A stretch of DNA of 64,000 nucleotides from Tolypeutes matacus (Eukaryota; Chordata; Mammalia; Cingulata; Chlamyphoridae): positions 20,192,338 through 20,256,337 of the forward strand of contig JAKSZT010053764.1 of the NCBI GenBank assembly GCA_026826555.1, in the 5' to 3' direction. The translations under genes and the position numbers were made by a program. The notes beneath the pieces were generated by a model. It made no database searches and was not told the origin of the DNA. It was given only the letters and a program-made list of their open reading frames with translations. Shown in pieces: positions 11,897 through 24,169 of this stretch; position 1 is the stretch's first letter; every line of letters begins with the position of its first letter.

Positions 11897-12234
11897 GTTT
11901 TGTTGGACCTGGGGGCAGATTGTGTTTTCCAAAGATGCATATGACCACATCTCCCATCCACCATGCTCTTGTGTAGTGTGACCTTGCTGTCAGCATCAAG
12001 ACATGATGGAGTTGATTTCCTTGCCTCTTTGAGTCTAGGTGGCACTGTGACTGCTTTGACCAATGAAATAGGATGAAAGTGTTGCTGTGTCAGTTCCAAG
12101 CATGGTCCTTAGCTGTCCTATAAGCATCTACTTTCTGCCTCTTGGAAGCCAGCTGCCATGTAAAATGTATGACTTCTTGGGACTAACATGCTATAAGAAG
12201 TTCCAACTATATGGAGATGCCCTCGAGGATGAAA

Positions 12235-12281
<47 letters not shown>

Positions 12282-12495
12282 CCAAAGAACATAGATATAG
12301 AGGGCCAGATATATGGGGAAAATTCATTTTGGAAGTGGATTAACAACCCCAGCTGATGCCACATGGATCAGAGGTGAATCACTCAGCTGAGCCCTTCCCA
12401 AATTCCTGACCCACAAAGCCATGAGCAGAATAAAATGGTTGTTTTAAGCCACCAGTTTGGGGCCTGTTTGTTACACAGCATAGATAACTGAAACA
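11897..12495 (+). mobile_element. MLT1-class LTR (ERVL-MaLR)
   Basis: An old LTR in forward orientation. The 3' end is diagnostic: 'ttaagccaccagtttggggc' followed by 'tttgttacacagcatagata' and ACTGAAACA is the standard MLT1 terminus. AATAAAAT-type sequence at about 12429 fits the polyadenylation region. A GA microsatellite (12236-12280) has expanded inside it. The 5' edge is approximate and no clean target duplication was read. A DAS SINE inserted just beyond the 3' end. Confidence 0.8.
12236..12280. repeat. (GA)n microsatellite
   Basis: About 22 uninterrupted GA units inside the MLT1 LTR. It creates repetitive frames on both strands that are not genes. Confidence 0.97.
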
Positions 12496-12508
12496 AATCT
12501 GGACAATG

Positions 12509-12601
12509 GTTGTTGTTGTTGTTTTAGGAGGTACTGAGGATTGAACCTGGGATCTTGTACGAGGGAGGCAGGCACTCAACCACTGAGCTACATCTGCTCC
12601 C
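12509..12601 (-). mobile_element. DAS-type tRNA-Ala SINE, short
   Basis: On the minus strand the element starts GGGGAGCAGATGTAGCTCAG, like a tRNA-Ala gene 5' half (A-box region 'TAGCTCAGTGG'), and carries the B-box-like GGTTCAATCCT. It ends in an AAC-rich tail (plus strand 12510-12525). The 10-bp duplication CTGGACAATG flanks it exactly at 12499-12508 and 12602-12611. This is the signature of L1-driven insertion of an armadillo/xenarthran DAS SINE. The intact duplication implies a relatively recent insertion. Confidence 0.9.
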
Positions 12602-12611
12602 CTGGACAATG

Positions 12612-14190
12612 TTCTTAAATAAATCTGTAACTGTTGCCAACATTTACAAACTGGGAGAGGTCTCACACTAATATATAAATGTATATGCACACCTTCCTGC
12701 ACACATGGGTTTTCAGCTTTCCAGAAGGACTGAAAGAATTTGCTCTTCCTGCTTAGCAACAATTGCCTGATATGGAGGAAAGCTACCCTTAAGATGGTGC
12801 ACATGCACTCTCTAGAGTTCTCCAGAGTCCTGCTCAGACCCACTATCAAATGTCCTATCCTGGCATTTGAATTTGCAATGCAGCTTCAGCTGTTTCATTA
12901 AAGCCTCCCATCCAGTTCCAACTAGTTAGCAGCATTCCCTGGCTCCTCCAGATGCTCATACAGACACACTAGACATGGTAGCTACTGAGCTCTTGCCCCA
13001 ATTCTCCCTCCAATTTCTTCATGCCATCTCCAAACTCGGGGTGGGGGTGCAGCCTGGCCATCGTGCCTTCTGAGGCTTTTCTTGTTTGTTTGTTCACTAC
13101 CTCAGGAGGGGTGCTTCTCCAAAATTGAAACTTCATACTGTGCCATTCCTTTATCTCATTTCCAGGCCCCCTGCTGCGTGACCGTGTGACACATAGTCAT
13201 TCTGTGAGAATTGAGAAGGATATTGGCAGTTTGGGAGCTGTTGTTCCTGCTTATGTATGCAAAGAACATAATTGCTAAGTGCATCATCTGCTGTAATTTA
13301 CCCATCCACATATAGCACTGAGCAGGGCATTTTCTTCTTCCACGGGCACCCAGGGTTGAAGCTGCGTACATACTCTAGCCCAGAGAGAGACTGGCTGTTT
13401 TCCAAGGCTCGAGGCAGCCTAGTGGAAGACTTGAATGGTGTGATTTCTAAGATGCTCCAAAATGGGACTGGCAGAGTTTCTCTTTAGATTATTTAGAATT
13501 TTCACAGCAAAGATGCAAAGGATATATCTGTTGCATCTCACCTCTTTTGGCACTCTTTTCAAATGTGCTTCAGCCCCTCTGTAAGAGTTAGTTAGAATGC
13601 TAGATCTAGGATTCCCAGCCATGTGTAAGAGATGGTATTAAATAAGGGAGCTGATCCCTGCCCTCAAGATGCAAACCTTGGAGCAGTGCAGCAAAACATC
13701 TCTTCAGAGGATTTCACCGGGGAAAAAGTCCTTTCCCAGTCACAGAGTTGTTTACACGTGTCTAATCTGAACAAATCTTAAAGGGGCACTACTTTTGGGC
13801 TTTCTTGCACTCCTGGGTTTGCATTTATTTCTAAAGCCTACTGAAAGTTTTACTGGTGCATTGCAGAGTGGGGAGGGCTCCTTTGCTAGGACACTCAGCT
13901 GAGGCCCCAGCACACAGAAAAATCCACTTCAAAAGCAACCAAGGTTCCACCTCCAGAGCTAAGTATTTTCCAGAAGCAATAGGTATGACCCATTCTTGTG
14001 CCTGAAGCTGTGTGAATGGTATAAAGAAGTATAAGGCATCGTTTCTGTCCTCACCAGGTTATATTTCAAGCTTATATTTTAGAACAGGAAATAAAACTAA
14101 TCCACATGAAACAATCATTTCAGAGGCTTGGATAAAGAGAATGTCAGAAAACCCCAGTCCAGGCATTATAATAGATAGTCAAACTCTGGT
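12612..14190. other. Unassigned, no gene seen
   Basis: No recognised gene. The 13680-13790 and 13990-14150 stretches are of mixed composition and may include old repeat or conserved non-coding sequence. No open frame carries a domain. Confidence 0.5.
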
Positions 14191-14194
14191 ATAA

Positions 14195-14425
14195 GATCAC
14201 TTAGATTTGAATCCTCGCTCTGCTACTTATCAGAAGTGTGACCCTTGGTCTGTTTATGTAACTGATTTGCCTTGGTTTTTTCATTTGTAAAGTGGGTATA
14301 ATAAGGCCTCCTCAGTCAGTGTCACTGTGAAAGTAAAAGGCCTTAGCACATGCAAGTGCTTAGAACAGTGCTTGGCAAGAACTCAACAAATGTTAGCTCA
14401 TATTTTCTCTATGTAATTTTGTATG
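14195..14425 (+). repeat. MIR SINE
   Basis: Forward MIR: 'gatttgaatcctcgctctgc' (tRNA-like head), 'ttttttcatttgtaaagtgg' (core), then 'tgcttagaacagtgcttggc' and 'aactcaacaaatgttagctc' (3' L2-like tail). All blocks are in the expected order, so it is nearly full length. Confidence 0.92.
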
Positions 14426-14524
14426 AAATGAATATCCTTTATAGGTTCCTCTCTAAATGTCAGAACAACACCCCAAGTTACAAGGTCCCTTACAACTGTA
14501 AGTTCAGTTCTCTTTCAGGCTGAA

Positions 14525-14755
14525 AGGGCAATGGAGTAGAGCTGGCTTTTGGGCTCAACAGCACCGTGCAACTGTTTGCCAGCTGTTTAATTTTGGTGAC
14601 TTGGCTGGCTTTTCCATCCCTCAATTTCTTCATCTGAAATGGAGCTAACAAAAACATGTACTCAAAGGATTGTTATGAGATTATGTATATTATACCCATA
14701 TGAGAGTATGTGGCATAGGGCAGGTACATGCTCAAAATAAATAGTTATGCTAAAG
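14525..14755 (+). repeat. MIR SINE
   Basis: A second forward MIR about 100 bp after the first. The core 'tcaatttcttcatctgaaat' and the 3' part 'ggcatagggcaggtacatgc' with 'tcaaaataaatagttatgct' are readable. It is more diverged than its neighbour. Confidence 0.8.
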
Positions 14756-14956
14756 GCTACAGAGTGGTAAAGACTATGCCCTGTATTTACTATTGAGGAG
14801 ATAGCTCAAGAGACCAAAGGAGCAAAGGAGAGTGCTAAGTTCTTTAGTACTTACATGGGATCTTTTAGATGGAAATTTTCAAAGGGTAGCTCTTCCATTT
14901 ATTTAGAGCCTTTGGAGTTTCAAATGAGGGGAAGTGGAGCCCATGCAGGCCTTCAA

Positions 14957-14969
14957 CCACTAGAGGGCG
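14957..14969 (+). promoter_or_regulatory. CTCF-like core motif
   Basis: CCACTAGAGGGCG matches the vertebrate CTCF core CCAsyAGrkGGCr at every consensus position over this length. It lies between MIR copies, outside any young repeat. Motif match alone does not show binding. If functional it would act as a boundary or loop anchor read in the plus orientation. Confidence 0.5.
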
Positions 14970-15539
14970 TTTGAAGGACATCAGATCAATAGGAGCCAGC
15001 CTCCTGTGGTCAACCAAGGCCACACATTCTGTATGACCCACTGTGTGAAAACAGGAAATAAATTACTTGAACAATTAATTTTTTTATTGGTTTCTTTTGA
15101 CCAATAGCTAGTCAAGTGGTTGGGTTAGGAATTCTGAGCAGGTAGAATGTAAGCAGCTAAGCGTGTGTCCGGTCTGACTTGGCAGTAGTGGTGGCTACTT
15201 CCCCAACTGCCATAGGAATAGGCAGGACAAAGAACTCTAGTAATACAAAAATAATTTGAAAACAACCAGAGAGTACAATAAGTGACAGCTTTAAATCCAG
15301 TTTTCATTCAATTAATAAAACCAAGCCAGGATATTAAAATAGGAAGCCCCAAGATTGGACACCTACCACATGCACTTTGGAAAGGTTCAAAGTAGAGCTC
15401 TTAGATTAGAATCCATTTAATGGAGATCCCTGTAATTCAAAATCTGGCAAGTGATTAGGGGCTGAATGGGAATTGCAAAGCCCACAGAGGCGAGGTTGGG
15501 ATTAGAGATTTAATTTTCTCTCTTTCTCAGTGATTGACA

Positions 15540-15670
15540 TTCTGGCCAACCCTGGACAATTCACTTAACCTGTCTGGGTCATTGTTTCCCAATGTAGAAA
15601 ATAAGAATAAAACCAGTCATCAGATCAATTTTCTAGAGTTCATTCAGGTCGCCTAATGAAAGGCACATTA
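15540..15670 (+). repeat. MIR fragment
   Basis: Forward MIR core only: 'ggacaattcacttaacctgt' followed by 'ctgggtcattgtttcccaat' and an 'ataagaataa' block. Both ends are lost. Confidence 0.7.
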
Positions 15671-15869
15671 TAAACACAAATTGTAATTATACCTGAGAGT
15701 GCTTTTCACTCTGAGGGAGCCAGAGGGCTTTTCTGTCTTTGAAACTTCAATTATGAAAGTTAGAAACTTATGCATTTGTCAGAGGTGGATAAAATATATT
15801 CAGAATATGAATCATATAAGAGTAAGTTAATGATGCTCTGAATCTAAAAGTGCGGCATTGTTGACAGGA

Positions 15870-16012
15870 ACAAATTACCTGGAACCTGGAGACTTAGAAT
15901 CTAGTCCTCATTCTTTTGCTAATTAACCCTGGGGCCTTGGGCAAGTCATTTCACCTCCCTTTGCCATAGGCATAAAACGATGAAGTTGGGTTAGATAAGT
16001 GGTTTCTAACCT
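15870..16012 (+). repeat. MIR-class fragment
   Basis: 'ggagacttagaatctagtcc' and 'gggccttgggcaagtcattt' followed by 'cacctccctttgccat' fit the head and core of a MIR-class SINE. 'gttagataagtggtttctaa' is closer to MIR3-type tails. Subfamily unsure. Confidence 0.75.
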
Positions 16013-16744
16013 TCAGTCATTCTCTTCATGATTTTTGTTTTTGCCATATCCAAGAACCAGATATATTATCAACTTGATAAATTTCTTCCATTTATTTCTT
16101 TAAATCAAATAACCTTTCAAGATTAATTGACCACTGCCCACTATAATCTTGTCCTAACCAATAATATTTCAGATTTGATGTGCTGCTTATACTTTTTATT
16201 ACTCATTAAAGGAAAGACAGAACTATTAGGGAAAAAGCCTCTTTACTTATATACCACCTAAAAGTCACCTCATGTACCAGGATTAGCACATGCCAATTCT
16301 GAAAAAATGTTGGCCTATATTATCTTGAAGGGTTTTTCCAAGGCTAAAAGCCTTTGAAAAAATTGAACTGGATTTAAAAGAAATGGAAGAGCAGGAATGG
16401 TTTTGAGAAAAATTGGATCTTTGGCAAAGCAGAGAGGCTATAAAGCTTTAGACTAACTGTGTTCTCTCTACCAGATAGATGCATTAATGCCTGATATGGT
16501 AAATGAGAAAAGGATTGGCAAAAGCCCCCATCAAATGGATATCGATGGAGGAATGTTGGGGAAAATGTCCTTTAAAAATAATAACTTAAGAGATGGATCC
16601 TCAGGGTGGGAGGGGAACTCATTCCAGAAAGTCAGGATTTGTGTTGACTATAACCCAGAATGTTGTAGAAAATAAGGGTAATCTTAGATAAAAAGTGAAG
16701 TAAAAATAAGTCATTATTTCTCTCTAGGTAACAGTGACCATGTA

Positions 16745-16865
16745 TTTGTTTGTTCATTCAATTAATAATAATGTTTTTTTGAGTGTTGAATATGTTCCAG
16801 GCTCTGTACTAGACACTGGTGATAAATTGGTGAACAAAGTCCTTGTTCTACAAGAACTTGTTGTG
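16745..16865 (-). repeat. L2 3' end
   Basis: 'gttcattcaattaataataa' then 'tgttccaggctctgtactag' and 'acactggtgataaattggtg' then 'aacaaagtccttgttct' is the reverse complement of the L2 3' terminus. Diverged. Confidence 0.75.
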
Positions 16866-16929
16866 CTTTAGGCTGTGATTTCAAGCATGACCTCAGGAGG
16901 CCGCCACGCTGTGGACCTGGCAAGAGAGG

Positions 16930-17110
16930 ATCTACGTTCAAGAATTGCGTCTGACTAGCCATAATTGTGAGATCTGCACCAAGTCATTTTACTTTCCAAC
17001 ACTTCACTTCCGTATCTTTAAGTGGGGTTATCAATATTTCAAGATAAGGTAAATTGACATAATGTATGTGAAACAAACTGGCATGGAAGAAATAGCAAAT
17101 GTTTCTTGAA
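16930..17110 (+). repeat. MIR fragment
   Basis: 'ctacgttcaagaattgcgtc', 'caccaagtcattttactttc' and 'cgtatctttaagtggggtta' are in MIR order. The tail merges into AT-rich sequence. Confidence 0.65.
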
Positions 17111-19860
17111 CGATAGTTGAATTTATATCCAAGAATCATAGCACTAGAAAAGAATTTAGAGATAATCTAGCTTTTTTTTCTCTCTCCCAGTATTAGAGCT
17201 ATAAGCAGCAAGAAATGTAAGTTTAGGAACACTATATGGAGGCTTGGGCTGTTGCCCTGTTGCTCCAAAGTGAGATTTTAATTGTTTGGCTTTATGATTT
17301 AATTTTAAATAAGATAATTCTACTCTCAGACAGAGCTACACTCAAATGTAACAATATATACAGCCATTGAAAGATATTCCAAAACAAAACTATAATGGTT
17401 TCAGTCATGCTGAAGTCATCTTTAGGGTAAAAAAATTCTACATAATCTGCCTTTGGGGGTTTTCAGATTACTGATATATTTGCTACCTTTGTTGTATTTC
17501 TTAATGCATGGCATGGCCAGGAAAATGCTTGAACAAGCACATCTCTACTTCTCTGTTTCAAGTAGGAGTGTAGCCAGCTCAGCCTAAGAAGGTCCCTGCC
17601 CTAGATCCTCTATTTGGGGGTCCTTCTCCCTTCCCCCCTCTCACTCTATTGCTCATCCTGGGGTAAAGAGCAATGTGTACTGTTGCACTATCTTCTCCTT
17701 TTAGACCACACTCCTGGTACCTGTAACTTTGAAGTCCCTTGCCCAGTGGCTCCAGCATTTGAAGGCCTCCTGCTAGGTATTCTCTGCCAGGTCCCCCATC
17801 CTTAGGGTAGAGCACGCTGCTGGTCTGCACAGCCCTAGGCATGAGCAGAGGCCAAGGGGAGGGGTGAGTGGAGGGGGTGCTGGCGGACAGAGCTTGGAAG
17901 TGCAGGTTGGGGTGTCCATATGCACTTGCAAAAGGCATTCAAAGTGCAGAGCAGAATGGCAGGGAGGCTATAGAAGGAGAAAAGGGAGTCAGGCTGTTGG
18001 AATTTTATTCCTATTATTTTCCCAAGGCCTCTGATGGCTTTTTTTTTTTTTTTTTCCCACTTAATATTCTGCAGCACTTTTACTGAGGGCTGGTCAGGGA
18101 CAGAGATTAGAGGATAAACTCAGATTAGATCGTTCTCCTACTTCATGGGCAACTCATGATCTTTGCAACATGTGAGCAGCCCTGGTAAAATATTTCTTAG
18201 AATCATACCGTCCTAAAATCTGAAAGGACCTCATGGATCATTTCTCAAGTCTATGATGGTAAGATAAATGGAGGCTGGAAGATACAAAGATGGATGGCTA
18301 AATAAACACATGATAGATCTAAAATCTCATTTTAGCCTGCTTTTACAATCTCATTGGCCTTCAAAGTATGTGATCATTAGCCAATGGGACTGAATCTTGA
18401 TTTGTTCTTTGTCCAACGGTACTTTTAACTATGTACTTCTGGAGTTGTATTTGCAAACTCTATATAGAAAAGGAGCTTCGTGACTATTTGGTACCCTGCA
18501 GGCTATTCATGTAAAGACATTGTAATTTTTGGTTAATTACATGTGACACTAAAGCATTTCCCACACTCTATACCTGTTTGCTTATTTAACTAATATTTTT
18601 TAACGGGTAGGACTTTTTCCCCCTAAAAGTCCTACTCATCCTCTATCTTATTTCTTCTGTGCCCTGCTCTTTGCCAGGGCTAGTCTGATATGCTCATCTT
18701 GGATATTCTGTGCAAGGCCAACAATTCCTTAATGGTTCCTGCCTTATGCAGCATTATAAGAACTACCTTATATACCTGAACTAAAAAAGTTTGCATGTTT
18801 GAATTTTCAGACAGAAAGACAGATCTGGAAGGGGAGATAATAATGTAACCCTAAAGCCTTTAGAATAGTTCCAGATTTAGAAGCAGCTTGAAGGAAAATG
18901 TTTTGGGTGGCAAATAAAATCAATATCTCAACAGTCAGCAGTAAACAAATAAAGCCAAAAGAGACAGAGATTGAGTTGCACCATGGGGGATCAGTTAGCC
19001 GTGCAGAAGTAAGGGGCGGTCTGATTAGAGGATGGTATCAGCAAAGTCCAGGAAATGCAGAAAGTGTGATGAGACAAAGCAAAACTGAGAGAACTCTTGC
19101 AAGAAAGATCAACAATAACGTTAATGGCTATAGTGATGTGGACACACTGCAGAAATTACATTAAGCAACAAGGATGGTGAATAGTACATGGGCTGTCTGT
19201 GGAGGGAGGAGAAAAGATGCAGTGATGACAAGCAGATGCAAGAGATGTGGGGTGCAGAGGGAAGAATGAGGTATCTCCATCTCAATATCTGGAGGGTTTC
19301 AAATCAGTTCTACTGTGTGTAATGCAGAACCATTTTCATCTCAATATGAGATCCTGGAGCATTAGCTCTCAAACTTTTCTCTCCATGATATTTTTGATGG
19401 CTGATGTTCACAGGCCAGGCCCACTCTGATGGGCATGATGAGGATTAAGCAAGATTCCCAGAGCCCTGCCACTTCCCTGTTGACTTCTCAAGAAAGCACG
19501 TCAGAAGGTAAGGAAGAGTACTGCTACTTTACAAATGGCAGGTGGGTTCCCCTCTTCACCAACTTGCCCTTCCTGGGGGATGGTGCATACCATATCTAGG
19601 AGCAGCAAAAGTCAGCATTTGGCAGTGCAACTCAAGGCTGAGCAAGACTCAGAGACTCTTTAAGCCTAACACACAGGAGTAGGCCCAGCTTGGGCATATG
19701 AAATGTGATCTGCCCAAAGAATCCAATCTGCCACCTACCCACCTCCATTATACATATACACACACCTTGAATGGAAATGAGTGCAGAGACATGACTGATC
19801 ATCCATGCTTGTTGGAGGGCAGAGAAGAGGAATACAAAGATCTGGGTGCTTGGTGGGATT
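17111..19860. other. Unassigned, no gene seen
   Basis: About 2.75 kb with no gene that I can support. The GC-richer part at 17570-17960 holds opposed open frames of 119 and 63 codons, a pattern expected by chance in such composition. A T-run lies at 18040-18056. A short 'gaaaggacctcatggatcat' block near 18223-18242 looks like an old repeat remnant that I cannot place. Confidence 0.5.
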
Positions 19861-19863
19861 TGG

Positions 19864-19980
19864 TGAGGAGAAGAGAGGAGAAGAGAAGAGAAGAGAAGAG
19901 AAGAGAAGAGAAGAGAAGAGAAGANNNNNNNNNNAGAAGAGAAGAGAAGAGAAGAGAAGAGAAGAGAAGAGAAGAGAAGA
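19864..19980. repeat. (GAGAA)n satellite with gap
   Basis: Perfect pentanucleotide AGAAG repeats on both sides of ten Ns at 19925-19934. All purine on the plus strand, so it has mirror symmetry that can favour triplex DNA. The N count is a placeholder and the true array length is unknown. Long open frames spanning it (up to 200 codons) are artefacts of the repeat. Confidence 0.97.
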
Positions 19981-19984
19981 GCTA

Positions 19985-21285
19985 TCCAAAGAGAAGGACT
20001 TTTTCTACAGTGATCAAGAGAGGGGTAGCCATGTGGCCCCAAAGTGTAGAAACTATGCCTATTGAGTAGGTGGGTGTGGGCAGACCCCATTACATCACAG
20101 ACTTCATAAATTAGAAGATGTGACACAAAGTTGGACTGTTGTATATATTCTTCTGAATACAACATTAACATTGTGTGATAATGCTCTCTGTCACTCCTCC
20201 CTTCCACTACAATGAATATAAAACTGGATGACATAGGGACTATCTTGAATCTACATTACTTTTATATTTGAAAAAGTAAATTGTAAACACAAGCATGTTT
20301 TCTTGTTAATACTTTATTTGTGACCCACCTCACAAGGTGTGGAGACCCTTTGTGTGTCATGCTATTGAGTTGGGCTGGGCCAAGATAGAGTAATTTGCCC
20401 TGAATGGTATTGGGACTGAGAAAAGATAATGATCAGAAACCATCAAACTTTTTGTGTGTGTGGATTCTGTGTCATGGAAAGTTGTGGGATGGCAACACTT
20501 AGTGAAAAGACTTGAATTAGAATGCTGTCATTACATGAGTGGTTCTCAGAAAGAAAAATACAAGTTACAAGGGCACTCCTTTAGAAAGGGTCAAGTATTG
20601 CTATATGATTTTTGAAAGGTTGGTCCTGGTATTTCAAACCAAAACAGGGTAGAAGATAGCTTGATAGAATATTGGTCAACAGTTAACATGCCTGGTTTAT
20701 GAAATGCATTTATGAATATGGTTGAGTTTTTTATTAGTTTTGTGTTGATTCCCTTTGTTTATTTTGCCTGCTTCTCACAGATACTAGTGAATAAAGTCAT
20801 CCTCATTTTAAGGAGAATAATGACATGCTAAAGTGTTCTCATGTGTGCAAATATTATAATCTTATATAAATTAAAATCTTTGGTGACTGGCATATTTCAT
20901 CATCCTAAGTGCTTTTATTTATGTTACATATAGGTTTCAAGGTACAAGATAATATCTGGTGGACCATTTAAAAGAATAAACTTGCTCTACTTATATTATC
21001 ACCTACAAAATTATAGGCTTACCCAAGGAAACAAAGCTATAAGCAACTTCATCCCACCATAGCTTCCCTCCATTATTACCTTATTGAATCTACAAATGGA
21101 TCAAGGCATTATTCAGAATTCGAATATTTTTGCTGGAAATATAGCATGCAGTTACTTTAAATTTCATCACAACCCCAAAATATGCAATATTCCAAGTTGT
21201 TTGTACCCCAAATTCTCTTCTAATTCAAACATGAAGGAGGAAATTGTAGATGATGCCATGTTTCACAGTGCTTCCCTTTTCCTTG
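19985..21285. other. Unassigned, no gene seen
   Basis: AT-rich sequence without recognised features. Open frames are at most 68 codons outside the satellite-driven one. Confidence 0.5.
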
Positions 21286-21290
21286 GATGA

Positions 21291-21735
21291 TGTGACAGTC
21301 ATGAGAATGAGCCTTCCAAATCTCTACCTATAGAATGCATAATTGACTGAGGATGCCAGCTGCTGCACCAAGAAACCCCTGGCCATGTTTGTGCAGAAGT
21401 CATACTTCCTATGGGCTGCTCCCAGGCAGAGGGATACTAAGGCAGATGTGTTCCTCGGAAATTTGAGATTCTTCTGATGGCTGCCCTTGGTGTAAGGACT
21501 CTCCAGTGACCATGCTCAGCCTTTCTTAGACTATACAGTAATCTAGAATGCTTTCATCCAAACTTCTGTGTCCCTCTCTCCTGCAATCAGGGTCACACTC
21601 ATCATGGTCTGAAGGTCCTCCCAGCCTTTTTTGGTTTTCTCCCCATTTTCTTCCATAGATATTTTCCCTAATAAAATCCTTTCATGTTTAATTCCATCTT
21701 GGCATCTGCTTCTTGGAGTACTTGGGACTAATGCA
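21291..21735 (+). mobile_element. Solo LTR, ERVL-type, exact 5-bp TSD
   Basis: A 445-bp LTR that starts TGTGACAGTC and ends ACTAATGCA, flanked by GATGA at 21286-21290 and 21736-21740. The 3' part has AATAAAATCC followed by 'catcttggcatctgcttctt', a terminus seen in old ERVL LTRs such as the LTR16/LTR33 group. An open frame at 21631-21900 straddles the LTR edge and is not a gene. Exact subfamily not determined. Confidence 0.82.
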
Positions 21736-22239
21736 GATGAGAAAACCTACGTGGGCTTTGGAATAAATAATTTTCTTGTTCAAATGCTTGGAAATGATGA
21801 AGGATACCCATATGTACTACCCAGTGAAATATGTGGTACATATAGTATTTACGGACAAGTGAAAGTTGATAAGGATTTGCCTGTGCACTATCTTGTTTAA
21901 GCAGAAGTGAAGGAGTTATGATATCAGAGTCACAAATAGAGGATGATGTGGGAGATATTTATGGGAAAGAGGAATTTTACTGGATCTAAGTATTTCATCA
22001 CATCATTAATATTGAGGACAAAATAATTTTAAAAAGCACATAGTATTAGCCCAGGTTCCTAAGAGTTTTGAGGGCAAGGTACATGGAGGCCATGGCACAC
22101 GGGGAGGAGAGTAAAGAAGAGGAGTGTAAAAAGCCTAGTTACATCAGAATCTGAGGAGCTACTAGCTATAGTACAGAGGATCATGGAACTGCATCTCTAG
22201 ACAACTGTGCCTGGGCAGTAGATCTCCTACAGTGTGGCA

Positions 22240-23235
22240 TTTAAAAAATAAACTTTTATTTTAAAACAGTTTTTTGTATCATTAGTATGTTACATGAGTA
22301 TGAGTACGTATATGTCATAATTAATGAACCAATATTGATACATTATTATTTACTCAGATTTCTGTAGTTCTTATCTATTGTCTTTTTCTGTTCCAGGATC
22401 CTATCCAGCTTGCCCCATTACATTGAGCTGCCATATCTCTCCTTTTGCTATTTCTGGTTGTGACAATTTTTGAGACTTTTCTTGTTTTTGGTGACAGTTT
22501 TGAGGATTACTGGTCAAGTATTTTGTAGACTACTCCTCAACTGAGATTTCTATGATGATTTCCCCATGACTAGATTGGGATAATGTGTTTTGGGGGAGGA
22601 AGAACACAGAAGTAAAGTGCCATTCTTATCACATTATATCAAGTTACACATTATCAATATGACTTATCATTAAGGTCGTTGACTGTGATCACCTGCTGAG
22701 GTAGGTGTAAGGTTACTCTTTTCCTTCTCCCTTTCTGTGGGAAAAAGTCACTATGCATAGTCCACCCTTAAGGAGTAGGGAGTGGCTGGTATTCAACTTC
22801 ATTTATCTGCATAAATTGTTTGGAATTCTTCTGAAAGGAAGGTTTGTCTCTTCTCCCCCATTTACTTATTCAATCTATTTATAATAGTATGGACTTATGG
22901 GTATTTATTTTATACTTTGAGTTATAATTCAGCACTACTTTGCTTTGGTCCTCAAATTGTTTCAGTGGGCCATTGGGAGCACTTTCAGTTGGCTCTTGTG
23001 TCCTTTTGCCATTCTCACATCATTGTGGATTTTGTTTGATTACTTCTTTACTTTTAAAACAGTTTCAGATTTACAGAATAATTGTAATATAATACAGAGA
23101 GTTCCCATATCAGCTATTTTTTTGAGTCCTGGTTTCTTTTATTTGAAAATGGTATTAGAAACCAAGATCTGGTCTGTCCACTCTGCAGCCCACCTATCAC
23201 TGTAATTCAGTATATTCTGGCAATTTTATAGATAA
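22240..23235 (-). mobile_element. L1M-type 3' UTR
   Basis: Reverse-strand 3' UTR of an old L1. Landmarks on the plus strand: 'ttctgttccaggatcctatc', 'ggtgacagttttgaggatta', 'aaagtgccattcttatcaca', 'tttggaattcttctgaaagg' and 'gccattgggagcactttcag'. The same landmarks occur in the same order at 40500-41360, so the two are independent copies of one family. I place it in the L1M group (L1ME-like). No ORF2 sequence follows here. Confidence 0.8.
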
Positions 23236-23327
23236 TGATTTGAATTGTCCTGACTGTTCAATGGATCCATACCAAATTCAGAAGAAAATGACATTTCAGA
23301 GGCTTTAAACTCCACTTGGGAGAAATG

Positions 23328-23980
23328 TGTTTTAGTTTGCTACGGCTGCCAATGCAAAATACCAGAAATGGGCTGGCTTTTAAAAAGGGAATTTATTAGG
23401 GTGATACTGTGAAAATGTCCAAATCAAGGTAACTTCAGAGATGCTTTCTCACCAAAGGTTGCCTGCTGGATCCTGGACTCTTGCCACATGGCAAGGCAAG
23501 ATGGTGGCTCTCTGTCTGGGTCTCTGCCCTCTCCTCCAGGCCACTTTCTCCCCGAGCTCAGCTGAGGGCAAACAAGCATATGGCAGGGCTCATCTCTTCA
23601 CTGCTCCTTGGGCCTAGCCTCAAAGGGTTTTTCTCAGTCTCTCTTTCAGCCTCTCGGTGCTTCTTTGTCTTTCTGTGAATGCAGGCAATTCTGGAGTCCT
23701 TTCTCATGTGGCAGGGTAAAAATAGCAGCTCGCTATCTCTGTGTGTTTCTGCTCCAGTTCTCAGTTCCTATAAGACCCCAGTAAGGGGGCAAAGACCCAA
23801 GCTGGGTCATGCCTCATTAATGTAGTCCAATCAAAGGTCCTAAAGCAATCTAATCAAGTGATCTAATCAAAAGGTTCCTTAACAGAATCTAATACAATCA
23901 AAGGGCCCCACACCCACAAGAATGAATTAGAGGAAAGAACTTGATCTTTTCTGGGATGCACAAAACTTCAAACTGTCACA
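23328..23980 (-). mobile_element. Solo LTR, MaLR-like
   Basis: On the minus strand it starts TGTGACAGTTTGAAGTTTTG and ends GCAGCCGTAGCAAACTAAAACA, the ending typical of MLT/MST-class LTRs. Flanks AAATG (23323-23327) and AAAAG (23981-23985) agree at four of five bases, so a 5-bp duplication is likely but not exact. Length about 650 bp, like the LTRs at 848 and 48117. A CAAGATGG block at 23499-23506 is shared in position with those copies. No internal ERV sequence. Confidence 0.75.
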
Positions 23981-24169
23981 AAAAGTTCAGCTTTTAAGTC
24001 ACTTATGTCTTTTGAAGAAATCCTCCTCCACTACTCTGTTCAGAAGTTGCTGCGCCTGCACATGCTTTGTGTAACCTTCATGAAAAAGGCATCGATAATC
24101 TAAAAATTAGTTGACCTCAAAGAATTTGTCAAGAAAGCAGATTCTAGGACTAAGGCTGATGTTTGGCCC

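Noticed and set aside
12236..12280. Coding arginine/glutamate repeat
   Set aside because: It is a GA microsatellite inside an LTR.
12509..12601. tRNA-Ala gene
   Set aside because: The tRNA-like head is part of a SINE with an A-rich tail and target duplication; it lacks a complete cloverleaf.
12379..12849. 156-codon minus-strand open frame
   Set aside because: It spans the end of an MLT1 LTR and a SINE; the middle is SINE translation.
19632..20234. 200-codon minus-strand open frame
   Set aside because: It runs through the GAGAA satellite and the N gap; its serine/leucine run is pure repeat translation.
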